From the NCBI RefSeq assembly GCF_000429865.1, contig NZ_KE386980.1, forward strand, positions 63,079 to 127,078: a stretch of DNA of 64,000 bases, read 5' to 3'. Positions 7,350-15,521 of this stretch are shown one piece after another. Both the position numbers and the translations under genes were made by a program. Under the pieces are notes generated by a model that saw nothing but the letters and a program-made list of their open reading frames with translations, did no database searches and was not told the DNA's origin. The stretch's first letter is position 1; every line of letters starts with the position of its first letter. Source of the DNA: Cucumibacter marinus DSM 18995. Lineage in GTDB: Bacteria > Pseudomonadota > Alphaproteobacteria > Rhizobiales > Devosiaceae.

Positions 7350-9545
7350 CTACTCGCTCGCAGACGGCGTGAAATTGGCAGGCGTGAGCGACGGTTCTGC
7401 CGGCGAAGGTGCGGGGCCCTCCGCGGCCTCCAGCGGGGGGCCCTCGCCGGTGAGATCGGTCAGTGCAGCGCGGAAGACGCCGGAAAGCGCCAGCAGCTTG
7501 TCTGCCGCCTCAGGCGACAGGGTGGGCGGACGCTCGCCGCCCTCAGACCCTTCGTTTGAAGCCTCGACGACGCGGGGGAGCGGATCGAAATCCACGCCCT
7601 GGAGCGGTTGCACCTCGATATTGGTGTGGGCGTATTCCATGAATTTCTGCCATGTCTGGGCCGGCAGGCGGCCGCCGGTGAGCCGGCGGGTCGGGGTGTA
7701 ATCATCATTGCCGAACCACACGGCAGCGACATAGTTGCCGGTGTAACCGCAAAACCAGGCATCGCGATAGGACTGGGTGGTGCCGGTCTTGCCGGCTGCG
7801 GGAACGCCCTCGACGATGGCGCGGCGCCCGGTACCCGATGTGACGACATTGCGCAGCATGTCGTTCATGCCGGTGACGGTTTCCTCGGACAGGATCAATT
7901 CGTTCCTGGTCGCGTCGGGCGCCTCGTAGACGAGATCGCCACGGGTCGAGTTGATCCGGGTAATGCCGAAGGCCGGCGTCTTGTGACCCCGATTGGCGAA
8001 CACGGCATAGGTCGAGGCCATATCGAGCACCGAAACCGAAATCACACCGAGCGGCAGCGACCGGGTGACCGGGAACTCGTTGCGGATGCCCATGCGATGC
8101 GCCATGTCGGCGATCGGGCCGCGCCCGGTTGAGATCGACAGGGTGACGGGCACGGTGTTGATCGAACGGGTGAGCGCGGTCTTGAGCGTGACATTGCCGG
8201 CATAGGACCGGCCGTAATTTTGCGGGCACCAGCCGGAGATGCAGACTGGCTGGTCGCGGACCACCGAACTGGGGGAGAACCGGCCGGATTCAAGCGCTGT
8301 GGCATAGACGAAAGGCTTGAACGAGGAGCCGGGCTGGCGATTGGGCGTCGTGGCGCGGTTGAACTGGCTTTTGCCATAGTCGAGCCCGCCCACCATGGCG
8401 CGCACGGCGCCGTCCGTCCCCAGCACCACCATGGCCGCCTGAGAGACGTCGAAGGCGTCGCCTTCCTCGCGAATGACGGTGGAAACGGCTTCCTCGGCAT
8501 AGTCCTGCAGCACGGGATCGATTGTGGTGCGCACCACGAAGCTGATGCCATCCGAGCGCTCCGCAACGATCGATTTGACCTCTTCAAAGGCCCAGTCGAG
8601 GAAATAGTTTGGCGCATCGATTTCGTCTGACCGGTCGACCGGAGCGGCCGGTTTGCGCCGCGCGCCGGTGACCTGGCCTTCGGTCATGAACCCCGCCTGT
8701 ACCAGATTGGTCAGCACGTCGTTTGCCCGGCTGCGCGCGCGGGCGAGATCGATATGCGGGGCGTAATGCCCCGGCGCCTTGAACATGCCCGCCAACATCG
8801 CCGCTTCGGCGAGCGAGATGTCGCGCACCGATTTCGAGAAATAGAATTCGGCTGCCGCCGCAACTCCGTAATTCCCGCCGCCCATATAGGAGCGGTCGAG
8901 ATACATCTTGAGGATCTCGTCCTTGGTGTAGTGGGTCTCAAGCCAGAGCGAGAGGAACGCTTCCTTGATCTTGCGCTCATAAGTGCGCTCGGAGGAAAGG
9001 AACAAATTCTTGGCGAGCTGTTGGGTGATCGAGGAGCCGCCCTCGACCACCGAATTGGCCTGAACGTTGGAAATGAGCGCGCGCAGCGTGCCCATCACAT
9101 CGATACCGAAATGGTCATAGAAGCGCCGGTCTTCGGTCGCCAGGGTCGCCTTGATCAGATAGTCGGGCAGCTTGTCGAGGGCGACGGAATCATCGGTTCG
9201 GATGCCGCGGCGCCCGACCTCGTTGCCATAGCGGTCGAGAAAGGTGACGGCATAGTCTTCCGCCGGATTGAACTGGCCGCTGGCGGTCTCGTCGAAGGCG
9301 GGCAGTGCCAGGGTGGTCAAGACCAGCAGCCCGAGCATGCCGAAGGTCAGCCCGTCCGAGACGAGCTCCACGAAAAGCCGTTTGAAACCGGTCACATGGA
9401 ACCGGCTCATGAAATCCTGGAAATGCTGGTAGCCGCGCCCCAGCCCGGTGAAGAAATCGTAGAGCGTTGAATCGAGCCACGCATCGGCCTGCAAAAGCCG
9501 GGAGCCCTTTTTCTTCCTGGTCTTGTGGTAGAACGGATCTGCCAC
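7350..9545 (-). CDS. Class A penicillin-binding protein (PBP1A family)
   Basis: This bifunctional cell-wall synthase polymerises lipid II glycan strands and cross-links peptides in the periplasm. The GTG at 9545 is the better start (731 residues): AGAGG lies seven bases upstream and the sequence before it looks non-coding. After a cytoplasmic basic N-terminus there is a membrane segment at about residues 63-85. The GT51 glycosyltransferase domain follows, with ATEDRRFYDHFGID, SITQQLAKN and RKIKE. The transpeptidase domain has the SxxK motif at Ser407/Lys410 (SSFK), RSINT as the SxN motif, and KTGTT. The C-terminal tail is Pro/Ala-rich. The DUF1214/DUF1254 genes follow closely. Confidence 0.93.
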   Translation of the reverse strand: MADPFYHKTRKKKGSRLLQADAWLDSTLYDFFTGLGRGYQHFQDFMSRFHVTGFKRLFVELVSDGLTFGMLGLLVLTTLALPAFDETASGQFNPAEDYAVTFLDRYGNEVGRRGIRTDDSVALDKLPDYLIKATLATEDRRFYDHFGIDVMGTLRALISNVQANSVVEGGSSITQQLAKNLFLSSERTYERKIKEAFLSLWLETHYTKDEILKMYLDRSYMGGGNYGVAAAAEFYFSKSVRDISLAEAAMLAGMFKAPGHYAPHIDLARARSRANDVLTNLVQAGFMTEGQVTGARRKPAAPVDRSDEIDAPNYFLDWAFEEVKSIVAERSDGISFVVRTTIDPVLQDYAEEAVSTVIREEGDAFDVSQAAMVVLGTDGAVRAMVGGLDYGKSQFNRATTPNRQPGSSFKPFVYATALESGRFSPSSVVRDQPVCISGWCPQNYGRSYAGNVTLKTALTRSINTVPVTLSISTGRGPIADMAHRMGIRNEFPVTRSLPLGVISVSVLDMASTYAVFANRGHKTPAFGITRINSTRGDLVYEAPDATRNELILSEETVTGMNDMLRNVVTSGTGRRAIVEGVPAAGKTGTTQSYRDAWFCGYTGNYVAAVWFGNDDYTPTRRLTGGRLPAQTWQKFMEYAHTNIEVQPLQGVDFDPLPRVVEASNEGSEGGERPPTLSPEAADKLLALSGVFRAALTDLTGEGPPLEAAEGPAPSPAEPSLTPANFTPSASE

Positions 9546-9698
9546 GATAACACCTCTTGGCCGCACCCCGCGCGACTCGCGGACCGGGGCGGCACGATGA
9601 TGCACCGCAACCCTTTCCACACAGTTGAATGGGGCAGTTTAGCGGCAAAAACAAGACACTTGGCGCCGTTGTGACCGGCGCAGGCGAGACGGAGCCGC

Positions 9699-10148
9699 AT
9701 GCAGTTTTACGAAACAAAGCGCCTCGAAGAGATGACCCAGGCCGAATGGGAGGCACTGTGCGATGGCTGCGCCCGCTGTTGCCTGATCAAGCTCGAGGAC
9801 GAAGACACCGGTGAAATCGTCACTTCGGACGTGCATTGCCGCCTGCTCGACGGCGACAAATGCGCCTGCACCGACTACCCCAACCGCCAGAAACTGGTGC
9901 CCGACTGCATCAAGCTGACCCCGGACAATGTCACCAAGATCCGCTGGATGCCGCCGACCTGCGCCTATCGCCGCATCGCCGAAGGACGGGGGCTGGCCTG
10001 GTGGCATCCGCTGATCTCCGGCGACCCGGAAACCGTGCACACAGCGGGCATCTCGGTGCGCGGGCGCACCGTTTCCGAGAACGATGTGCCGGCCGACGAT
10101 TGGGAGAACCATGCGGTGATGTGGCCCGAAATGGACCCGGACGCCTGA
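9699..10148 (+). CDS. YcgN family cysteine-cluster protein (UPF0260)
   Basis: This 149-residue cytoplasmic protein has the YcgN/UPF0260 pattern: [20 protein letters not shown] near the N-terminus, then [17 protein letters not shown], a later Cys in VPDCIKL, and PPTCAYR. The conserved cysteines suggest a metal site of the CxxCxxCC type. Function is not established. It stands alone, divergent from the penicillin-binding protein gene. Confidence 0.85.
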   Translation: MQFYETKRLEEMTQAEWEALCDGCARCCLIKLEDEDTGEIVTSDVHCRLLDGDKCACTDYPNRQKLVPDCIKLTPDNVTKIRWMPPTCAYRRIAEGRGLAWWHPLISGDPETVHTAGISVRGRTVSENDVPADDWENHAVMWPEMDPDA

Positions 10149-10174
10149 GCTCTCGCACGGCCTGATCGCCCTGC

Positions 10175-10218
10175 TTGGATATTCGCCCACCCCCGGCTAG
10201 TGTTTCGGGAACGGAAAC
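10175..10218 (+). promoter_or_regulatory. Weak promoter candidate with dyad upstream of the SatD-like gene
   Basis: TTGGAT (10175-10180) and TAGTGT (10198-10203) are 17 bases apart, a weak sigma-70-like pair. A GTTTC-N7-GAAAC dyad (10202-10218) overlaps the -10 element. Its half-sites differ from those of the array downstream of the gene. Confidence 0.25.
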
Positions 10219-10253
10219 CGGCGGGCACGCCGACAGGCAGCGGCGGAGGGGAA

Positions 10254-10910
10254 GTGGCTCAAATCATTGCGGTTCTGACCGGCGATGTCGTCGGTTCGCG
10301 CGATCTCGGCGCGGATGGACTCGACAGGCTGTTTGCGGCGCTCGAGGCGGCGGTCAGCGAGATGGCCGGCTGGCCGGGACAGACGGACAAACCGCCCTTT
10401 GCCCGCTATCGGGGCGATGGCTGGCAGCTCGCGCTCAACAATCCGGCGCTTGCGCTGCGGGCGACCCTGGTGGCGCGGGGCGCGGTGAAAGCCGCGGACA
10501 AACGATTCGATACGCGGATCGGTGTGGGTATCGGGCCTGCCAGTGTTCAGGACATCAATGAAATCGGCCAGGCCAGTGGGGTGCCTTTTGAGGCCGCAGG
10601 CAAGGCTCTTGATGATCTTTCTGGTCCAATCCGTTTCGGCTACCGGTCTGATAACCGCTACCCCGAGCATGACAACCTGCTTGATGCCTGCTTGGCGCTT
10701 GCCGATGCATGCAGTGCTGATTGGACGCAGGCACAGGCAGAGGTAATGTCTCGCTTCTTGTTGGACAGCGGATTGACGCACAAGGCTATCGGGGAGTCCT
10801 TGAACCCACCTATTTCGCAACAGACGGTGTGGCGACACTTCCATGCTGCGCGGGGTCCTGCGTTGGAACTTGCCATCAATCGCGTTGAGACTAATTGGAA
10901 AACAGCGTAA
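10254..10910 (+). CDS. SatD-like protein with C-terminal helix-turn-helix
   Basis: The GTG at 10254 follows a strong ribosome-binding site (GGCGGAGGGG) and gives 218 residues. The N-terminal two thirds show the SatD family pattern: LTGDVVGSRD at the start, RYRGDGWQLAL in the middle and DTRIGVGIGPAS. These spaced GD/RGD/IGxG motifs recall nucleotidyl-cyclase-like folds, but this is inference. Residues about 165-210 (LTHKAIGESL...SQQTVWRHFHAA) look like a sigma-region-4-type helix-turn-helix. The last third is less GC-rich than its neighbours. SatD genes are often followed by a DUF3307 membrane protein, as here. The stop codon lies inside the first of six dyads, so the protein may bind its own downstream region. 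Confidence 0.65.
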   Translation: MAQIIAVLTGDVVGSRDLGADGLDRLFAALEAAVSEMAGWPGQTDKPPFARYRGDGWQLALNNPALALRATLVARGAVKAADKRFDTRIGVGIGPASVQDINEIGQASGVPFEAAGKALDDLSGPIRFGYRSDNRYPEHDNLLDACLALADACSADWTQAQAEVMSRFLLDSGLTHKAIGESLNPPISQQTVWRHFHAARGPALELAINRVETNWKTA

Positions 10911-11099
10911 TTTAGCTGTTTTTGTGAAATACAGCTTAAAAGCGCTGTTTTATGGGTGACGCCCAAACAAGTGATTTCGCTGGTTTTTGGCAATTACAAG
11001 CGATTTCGCTTGTTTTTTGATTGGGCGGGCAGCGAGGCCTGAAGGCCCGCGAACAGCCAAAACCGGCTGTATTCCGGGAAAACAGCGTCATCACGCTGT
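10902..11099. repeat. Array of six 18-bp dyads arranged as three 47-bp modules
   Basis: Six sites share a 5-8-5 layout. ACAGC-N8-GCTGT occurs perfectly at 10902-10919, 10931-10948, 11053-11070 and 11082-11099. ACAAG-N8-CTTGT occurs perfectly at 10996-11013 and with one mismatch (CTGGT) at 10967-10984. They form three pairs, and within each pair the centres are exactly 29 bp apart, with an 11-base linker. The pairs are separated by 18 and 39 bases; the longer gap holds a small GCGGGC/GCCCGC hairpin. The array fills the gap between the SatD-like and DUF3307 genes. A protein-binding operator array is the simplest reading; tandem RNA hairpins are the alternative. Confidence 0.8.
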
Positions 11100-11118
11100 G
11101 CAGGAGAGGGGACGCATC

Positions 11119-11867
11119 ATGATCGCCAGTTTCACCGCGCTGCTGGTGGCACATCTGATCGCCGATTTCGTGCTGCAGCCCCAATGGATGGCACGGGCAA
11201 GCAGAAGACGGGGATGCTGCTTGCCCATGTCGTTGTCGTTGTCGCGACCGCGATCATCGTCACCGGATCGCTTGCACCGCTGCCCTTGCTGGCGCTGGGG
11301 GCCAGCCACGCGATCATCGATGCCATCAAGGCGCGGCGGGAGGACAGCTTTGCCGCCTTCATGCTCGATCAGGCCGCGCATGTCGCGGTACTGTTCGTGA
11401 TCGCCTGGTTCGTTCCGGCCCTCTACGCGGCAGGGTGGTGGGGAAGTCCACCTGTGGCCATCGCGGACACCATGCCGTCGCCCGCAGGCGTTCTCCGTGC
11501 GCTGACGCTGATCGGCGGCCTTCTGTTGACCCTGAGGGTCGGCGCCTTCGCCATCGGCAAGTTCATGGACCGGTTCGATCCGGGACCGCTACAGGACGCC
11601 ACCGGGACAACCCCGCGCGAGGATGACGGTTTGCCGGGCGGCGGGCTCTATATCGGCTATCTCGAACGCACCCTGATTTTCATCCTGGTGCTGGCCGGCG
11701 AACTGGCCGCTATTGGTTTTCTCGTCGCCGCCAAATCCGTGCTGCGCTTCGGCGAAGCGCAGAAGCGCCGCTCGAGCGAATACATCATCATCGGCACCCT
11801 CGCGAGCTTCGCCTGGGCGCTCGCGGCGGCACTGGCGACGCGATGGTTGTTGGAGCGGTTTGGGTGA
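11119..11867 (+). pseudogene. DUF3307 membrane-protein gene interrupted by a frameshift
   Basis: The true start is the ATG at 11119 behind AGGAGAGGGG. The first frame gives IASFTALLVAHLIADFVLQPQWMA, the typical DUF3307 opening, but then leaves the family pattern and ends at 11400 after 93 codons. The pattern resumes in another frame as GKQKTGMLLAHVVVVVA and runs to 11867 with several further membrane segments. Adding one G to the GGG run at 11195-11197 restores a single frame reading WMARGKQKTG. So either the gene carries a one-base deletion or the assembly has a homopolymer error. DUF3307 proteins are inner-membrane proteins of unknown function that co-occur with SatD. Confidence 0.75.
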
Positions 11868-12120
11868 GGGGACCCCGGTGCCTCCGGCATCTCCTTAGCG
11901 CTCGAGGGTTAGTTCTCTGGAACGGACTCGCCACCCTTCGAGCATAGCTCTCAGGGCGTCCGTTCATTTCAAAAGGTCGACCGGACAGGGTGAGGTGCCC
12001 AACCCTTCGAGCGTAGCTCTCAGGGTGCTCCTCACTCGATTTGCTCCACCGGAGCAAATCGCACCGCAAGCGGCCTTGGCTGGGGACCCCGGTGCCTTCG
12101 GCACCTCCCCAGCGCTCGAG
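11868..12120. repeat. Intergenic block with two pairs of direct repeats
   Basis: A 39-base element (GGGGACCCCGGTGCC...AGCGCTCGAG) occurs at 11868-11906 and again at 12082-12120 with four differences. Between them a 24-base element (ACCCTTCGAG...GCTCTCAGGG) occurs at 11933-11956 and 12002-12025 with one difference. Both contain internal palindromes. They resemble the dispersed intergenic palindromic repeats seen in many Hyphomicrobiales genomes. No gene is visible in this stretch. Confidence 0.6.
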
Positions 12121-12192
12121 ACCTGCCGATGATTCACTGGATCATCGGCTCGGCGCGTTGCGCCGACCAGTCTCTTGCTAGGAAAAAAGTCC

Positions 12193-12221
12193 TTGACAGC
12201 GTCACGGTGATCCTGTAGGTT
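12193..12221 (+). promoter_or_regulatory. Sigma-70 type promoter of the small RNA
   Basis: TTGACA (12193-12198) and TAGGTT (12216-12221) are separated by exactly 17 bases, and the -35 is preceded by CC, giving the CTTGAC form typical of alphaproteobacterial housekeeping promoters. It points at the small RNA and its terminator. Confidence 0.65.
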
Positions 12222-12227
12222 TTGGCT

Positions 12228-12334
12228 ATGGTCGCAGAAATGGGACCTGAAAACTTCCTCCTCCCTTTGGGTTGTTCCCCATAACCCCGCGTGATTGAGC
12301 GTTTTTCGCCGGATCGCCGCGGGGTTTTCTTTTG
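12228..12334 (+). ncRNA. Candidate cuckoo/alpha-r14-type small RNA with anti-Shine-Dalgarno loop
   Basis: A transcript of about 105 nt is framed by the promoter at 12193-12221 and the terminator at 12283-12334. It carries CCTCCTCCC at 12257-12265, the anti-Shine-Dalgarno motif that defines the alphaproteobacterial alpha-r14/cuckoo RNAs. The motif would sit in a loop closed by ATGGGA (12240-12245) pairing with TTCCCCAT (12276-12283, one bulged base). Family members usually carry this motif in two loops; I see only one here. There is no open reading frame of note. Its likely role is base-pairing with ribosome-binding sites of mRNAs, by analogy. Confidence 0.6.
12283..12334 (+). terminator. Rho-independent terminator of the small RNA
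   Basis: AACCCCGCG (12283-12291) is fully complementary to CGCGGGGTT (12318-12326), and the stem is followed by TTTTCTTTT. The 26-base loop may itself fold. It lies upstream of all the GTA genes, so transcription from the small-RNA promoter should not enter them unless there is read-through. Confidence 0.8.
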
Positions 12335-12463
12335 GGCGCCCCCGGGAGAAGGCTTACGCAAAAATCCGGATATCATTCCTATTTTTCCGTGGTGGTGTGA
12401 CTGAGTCGCGCCGCCGGCGAGAGGTGTGGACATTCAGGATTGTGCTTCGCTCAGGAGCTTTTG

Positions 12464-12985
12464 ATGACCGAATCCGACGCAGCCGAGAACAGCGCCGACG
12501 GGGCCAATGCGGGAGGCAAGGGCGAGCTGGAAGAAATGGCAAGGCGGATTGTCCGCTATGGTCCGGGACCGACCCACACGCCGGATATCGACTGGATTGC
12601 CCTGCGTGCCGAATACGAGACGGGCGCAGAAACGGTGACTTCGCTTCTGGCCCGCTACGGGATTTCAACCACGGCGCTCTACACCCGGATCGCCCAGGAA
12701 AAATGGCGGATGCGGGCGGACGGGCCGCCGGTCACCCGGCGCTTCCTGGTCACGCGCCTGTTCAGGATGATCGAAAAGCAGATCAAGGCCATCGAAAACA
12801 AGCCGCAGGCCGAATTGGGCGAGGCCGAATCCCGGCAGCTGGGCAATCTGACGCGCACGCTCGACAAGCTGATCGAGATCGACGACGCGGATGATGCGGC
12901 GCGGCGCTCGGCCTTTCCTGGTGAGGATATGGCTGCGCTGCGCAAGAAGGTACTCGACCGCCTCGCCGAGATCGCCGGTGATTAG
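12464..12985 (+). CDS. GTA small terminase-like protein (gp1-type)
   Basis: The product has 173 residues from the ATG at 12464, which has AGGAG six bases upstream. Residues about 50-80 (YETGAETVTSLLARYGISTTALYTRIAQEKW) look like a helix-turn-helix, followed by a long helical, charged segment suited to oligomerisation. This layout and the position directly before the large terminase fit a small terminase subunit that recruits DNA for packaging. In GTAs this protein is thought to have lost specific pac recognition, consistent with packaging of random host DNA. The gene overlaps the terminase large subunit start by eight bases if the GTG at 12978 is used. Confidence 0.75.
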   Translation: MTESDAAENSADGANAGGKGELEEMARRIVRYGPGPTHTPDIDWIALRAEYETGAETVTSLLARYGISTTALYTRIAQEKWRMRADGPPVTRRFLVTRLFRMIEKQIKAIENKPQAELGEAESRQLGNLTRTLDKLIEIDDADDAARRSAFPGEDMAALRKKVLDRLAEIAGD

Positions 12986-14285
12986 ACAGGATGAACCAGA
13001 GGTCGAGAGCGACGACCCAAAAGGGCGCTTGGCCGGGGTGAGCGAAGATCGGGTCGCCGGGATGTCGTTTGACTGGCTCGTGTTTGCCCGGGCGGCCCAA
13101 TTGCCGCCCCTCGGCAACTGGACCACCTGGCTGCTGCTGGGCGGGCGCGGCGCCGGCAAGACGCGGACCGGCGCCGAATGGATACGGGGGCTGGCGATGG
13201 GTCTGCCTTTCGCTGCGCCAAAACCGGTGAGCCCGATTGCGCTGGTCTCGGAAACCATCACCGAGGCGCGGGCGGTGATGGTCGAAGGCATGTCCGGGGT
13301 TCTCTCGATCAGCCCGCCGGCGGAACGGCCCAAGCTGATCAGCGGCAAGAACCGGCTCGAATGGCCCAATGGCGCGGTGGCGCAACTGTTCGGGGCGGGC
13401 GATCCGGAAAGCCTGCGCGGCCCGCAATTCGCTGCCGCCTGGTGCGACGAGGCGGCCAAGTGGAGCAGGGCGGAAGCCGCATTCGACATGCTGCAATTCG
13501 GGCTGCGGCTGGGTGACCACCCGCGGCAGCTGATCACGACGACACCCAGGCCCACCCCGCTGATCCGGCGGCTGGTGAGCGATCCGGCGGTGAGGCGCAC
13601 CCATATGCGCAGCACCGAAAACAGGAAGAATCTCGCCCAGAGCTTCTTTTCGGCGATCACCGCGCGCTACGAGCACACCGCCCTCGGGCGGCAGGAACTC
13701 GATGGCGAGCTGATCGAAGACGATCCCAATGCGCTGTGGCAGCGCGACTTGTTCGACCGGCATCGGATGAACCGCGTGCCCGAGCTGGAGCGGATCGTGA
13801 TCGCCATCGACCCGCCGGTGACAAGCCATGCCCGGTCCGACGCTTGCGGCATCATCGCCGCGGGGCGGCGCGGCGAGCGGGCGGTGGTGATCGAGGACCT
13901 GAGCCTGCGGCCCGCACCGCCGATCATCTGGGCGCGGCGGGCCGTTGAGGCGTTTCACCGCCTCAAGGCGGATGTAGTGATCGCCGAGACAAACCAGGGC
14001 GGGGAACTGGTGACCGGATTGCTGCGTCAGGTTGACCCCGATGTGCCGGTGCGGGCGGTGCACGCGAAGCGGGGCAAATGGACCCGCGCCGAGCCGGTTG
14101 CCGCGCTCTATGCCCGCGGGCTTGTGAGCCATGTCGGGCTGTTTGCCGAACTTGAAGACGAAATGTGCGCCTTCGGCCCCAACGGGCTGTCGGGTGGCGG
14201 TTCGCCCGACCGGGTCGACGCGCTCGTCTGGGCTCTCAACGAGCTGATGCTCAATTCAGCGATACCCCGCATTCGCGGGCTCTAG
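12978..14285 (+). CDS. GTA terminase large subunit (gp2-type)
   Basis: This packaging ATPase/nuclease pumps DNA into empty heads. The Walker A motif is GGRGAGKT (residues 55-62 from the GTG at 12978), and WCDEAAKW supplies the Walker B acidic pair. The C-terminal half has an RNase H-like nuclease layout with VIAIDPP and DVVIAETNQGG, and ends with the DRVDALVWALNEL stretch typical of this family. The start is uncertain: GTG 12978 gives 435 residues, while ATG 13062 gives 407; neither has a strong ribosome-binding site. Confidence 0.93.
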   Translation: MIRQDEPEVESDDPKGRLAGVSEDRVAGMSFDWLVFARAAQLPPLGNWTTWLLLGGRGAGKTRTGAEWIRGLAMGLPFAAPKPVSPIALVSETITEARAVMVEGMSGVLSISPPAERPKLISGKNRLEWPNGAVAQLFGAGDPESLRGPQFAAAWCDEAAKWSRAEAAFDMLQFGLRLGDHPRQLITTTPRPTPLIRRLVSDPAVRRTHMRSTENRKNLAQSFFSAITARYEHTALGRQELDGELIEDDPNALWQRDLFDRHRMNRVPELERIVIAIDPPVTSHARSDACGIIAAGRRGERAVVIEDLSLRPAPPIIWARRAVEAFHRLKADVVIAETNQGGELVTGLLRQVDPDVPVRAVHAKRGKWTRAEPVAALYARGLVSHVGLFAELEDEMCAFGPNGLSGGGSPDRVDALVWALNELMLNSAIPRIRGL

Positions 14286-14300
14286 ACAAGGGGAAACACA

Positions 14301-15494
14301 ATGCCCAACTGGCTCGCTCGCCTGACCGGCGGCGGGGCGCCTGAGCGCGTCTCGACTCCAATACCGCCCGAAGGCAAATCGGCGGTACTCAACGCGCTGA
14401 TCGGGGCCGGAGCGCAGGGCGGCAGCGTTCCGCGCAGTTACGCCGGGCTGGCCCGGGCCGGGATGATGCGCAATCCGGTGGTCTTCCGCTGTATCCGGCT
14501 GATCGCAGAAGGGCTGGGCGCCATGCCGCTAGTGGTCGAGGAAGGAGGGCAGCGCTTTACCGAACACCGAGTGCTTGGCCTCATTGAGCGGCCCAATCCC
14601 CGCCAGACGCGGCAGGAATTTCTCGAGACCATCGGCACCAATCTGATGGCGGCGGGAGACGCCTATTGCGAGGCGGTGAGCACCGGTGGCGACCTGGCCG
14701 GGCTCTATCTGTTGCGGCCCGACCGGGTCTCGGTGACGCTGGACGCCGATGGCTGGCCCCGCGCCTATCGCTACACGGCGGGCGGGCGCACCCGGCAGAT
14801 CCCGGCAGGTGGGGCAGGGGGTGGCGAGCCGCTGCTGCACCTCAGCCTTGGCCATCCGCTCGATGATCATCACGGCCTGGCGCCGCTTGCTGCGGCGGCG
14901 GCTGCGCTGGAGGTGCATAACGCGGCTCAGGATTGGAACCGTTCGCTCCTCGCCAATGCGGCGCGGCCATCGGGCGCGCTGGTCTACACCGCAGGCTCAG
15001 GCAATTTGACCGGTGACCAGTTCGAACGGCTCAAAACCGAACTCGAAGCCGGCTACCAGGGCGCGCTCAATGCCGGTCGGCCGCTGGTGCTCGAAGGCGG
15101 GCTCGACTGGAAAGCGCTGGGGCTGAGCCCGCGCGACATGGATTTCATCGAAGCCAAGAACGGGGCGGCGCGCGACATCGCGCTGGCATTCGGAGTGCCG
15201 CCCATGGTGCTCGGCATTCCCGGCGACAACACCTACGCCAATTACGCGGAAGCCAACCGGGCGCTGTGGCGCCAGACCATCATTCCGCTGGCCCGCCGGA
15301 TCACCGGCGATCTGAGCCGCTGGCTCGGCGGACATCTGGGCGGGGACTGGCGGCTGGCGCCGGATACCGACCGCATCGAAGCGCTTTCCGCCGAACGCGC
15401 CCAGCTCTGGGAGCAGATCGGGAAGGCGGACTTCCTGTCCGATGCCGAGAAGCGCCGCATGCTGGGGCTGGGCGAGGGCAATTCGGGGCAATGA
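14301..15494 (+). CDS. GTA portal protein (HK97 family, gp3-type)
   Basis: The 397-residue product is a typical HK97-family portal: RNPVVFRCIRLIAEGLGAMPL near the N-terminus, NPRQTRQEFLETIGTNLMAAGDAY, the GLAPLAAAAAALE helix, and FGVPPMVLGIPGDNTYANY near the C-terminus. Portals form the dodecameric DNA gate at one head vertex. The ATG follows AAGGGG, with 15 bases between it and the terminase gene. Confidence 0.95.
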   Translation: MPNWLARLTGGGAPERVSTPIPPEGKSAVLNALIGAGAQGGSVPRSYAGLARAGMMRNPVVFRCIRLIAEGLGAMPLVVEEGGQRFTEHRVLGLIERPNPRQTRQEFLETIGTNLMAAGDAYCEAVSTGGDLAGLYLLRPDRVSVTLDADGWPRAYRYTAGGRTRQIPAGGAGGGEPLLHLSLGHPLDDHHGLAPLAAAAAALEVHNAAQDWNRSLLANAARPSGALVYTAGSGNLTGDQFERLKTELEAGYQGALNAGRPLVLEGGLDWKALGLSPRDMDFIEAKNGAARDIALAFGVPPMVLGIPGDNTYANYAEANRALWRQTIIPLARRITGDLSRWLGGHLGGDWRLAPDTDRIEALSAERAQLWEQIGKADFLSDAEKRRMLGLGEGNSGQ

Positions 15495-15521
15495 CAACTG
15501 ACCAAGGAGGGGAGAACTTGA

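Noticed and set aside
9546-9620. Upstream ATG start for the penicillin-binding protein
   Set aside because: The GTG at 9545 has a well-spaced AGAGG, and the extra 25 residues would cover that site.
10902-11099. Reading the dyad array as transcription terminators
   Set aside because: The main stems are only five to seven pairs with long loops, and the regular 29-bp pairing is not a feature of terminators.
10902-11099. Reading the dyad array as a CRISPR
   Set aside because: There are no identical repeats of 25 bases or more, no regular spacers and no cas genes.
11195-11197. Programmed ribosomal frameshifting in the DUF3307 gene
   Set aside because: There is no heptameric slippery sequence or downstream stimulator that I can see; a one-base deletion or sequencing error is simpler.
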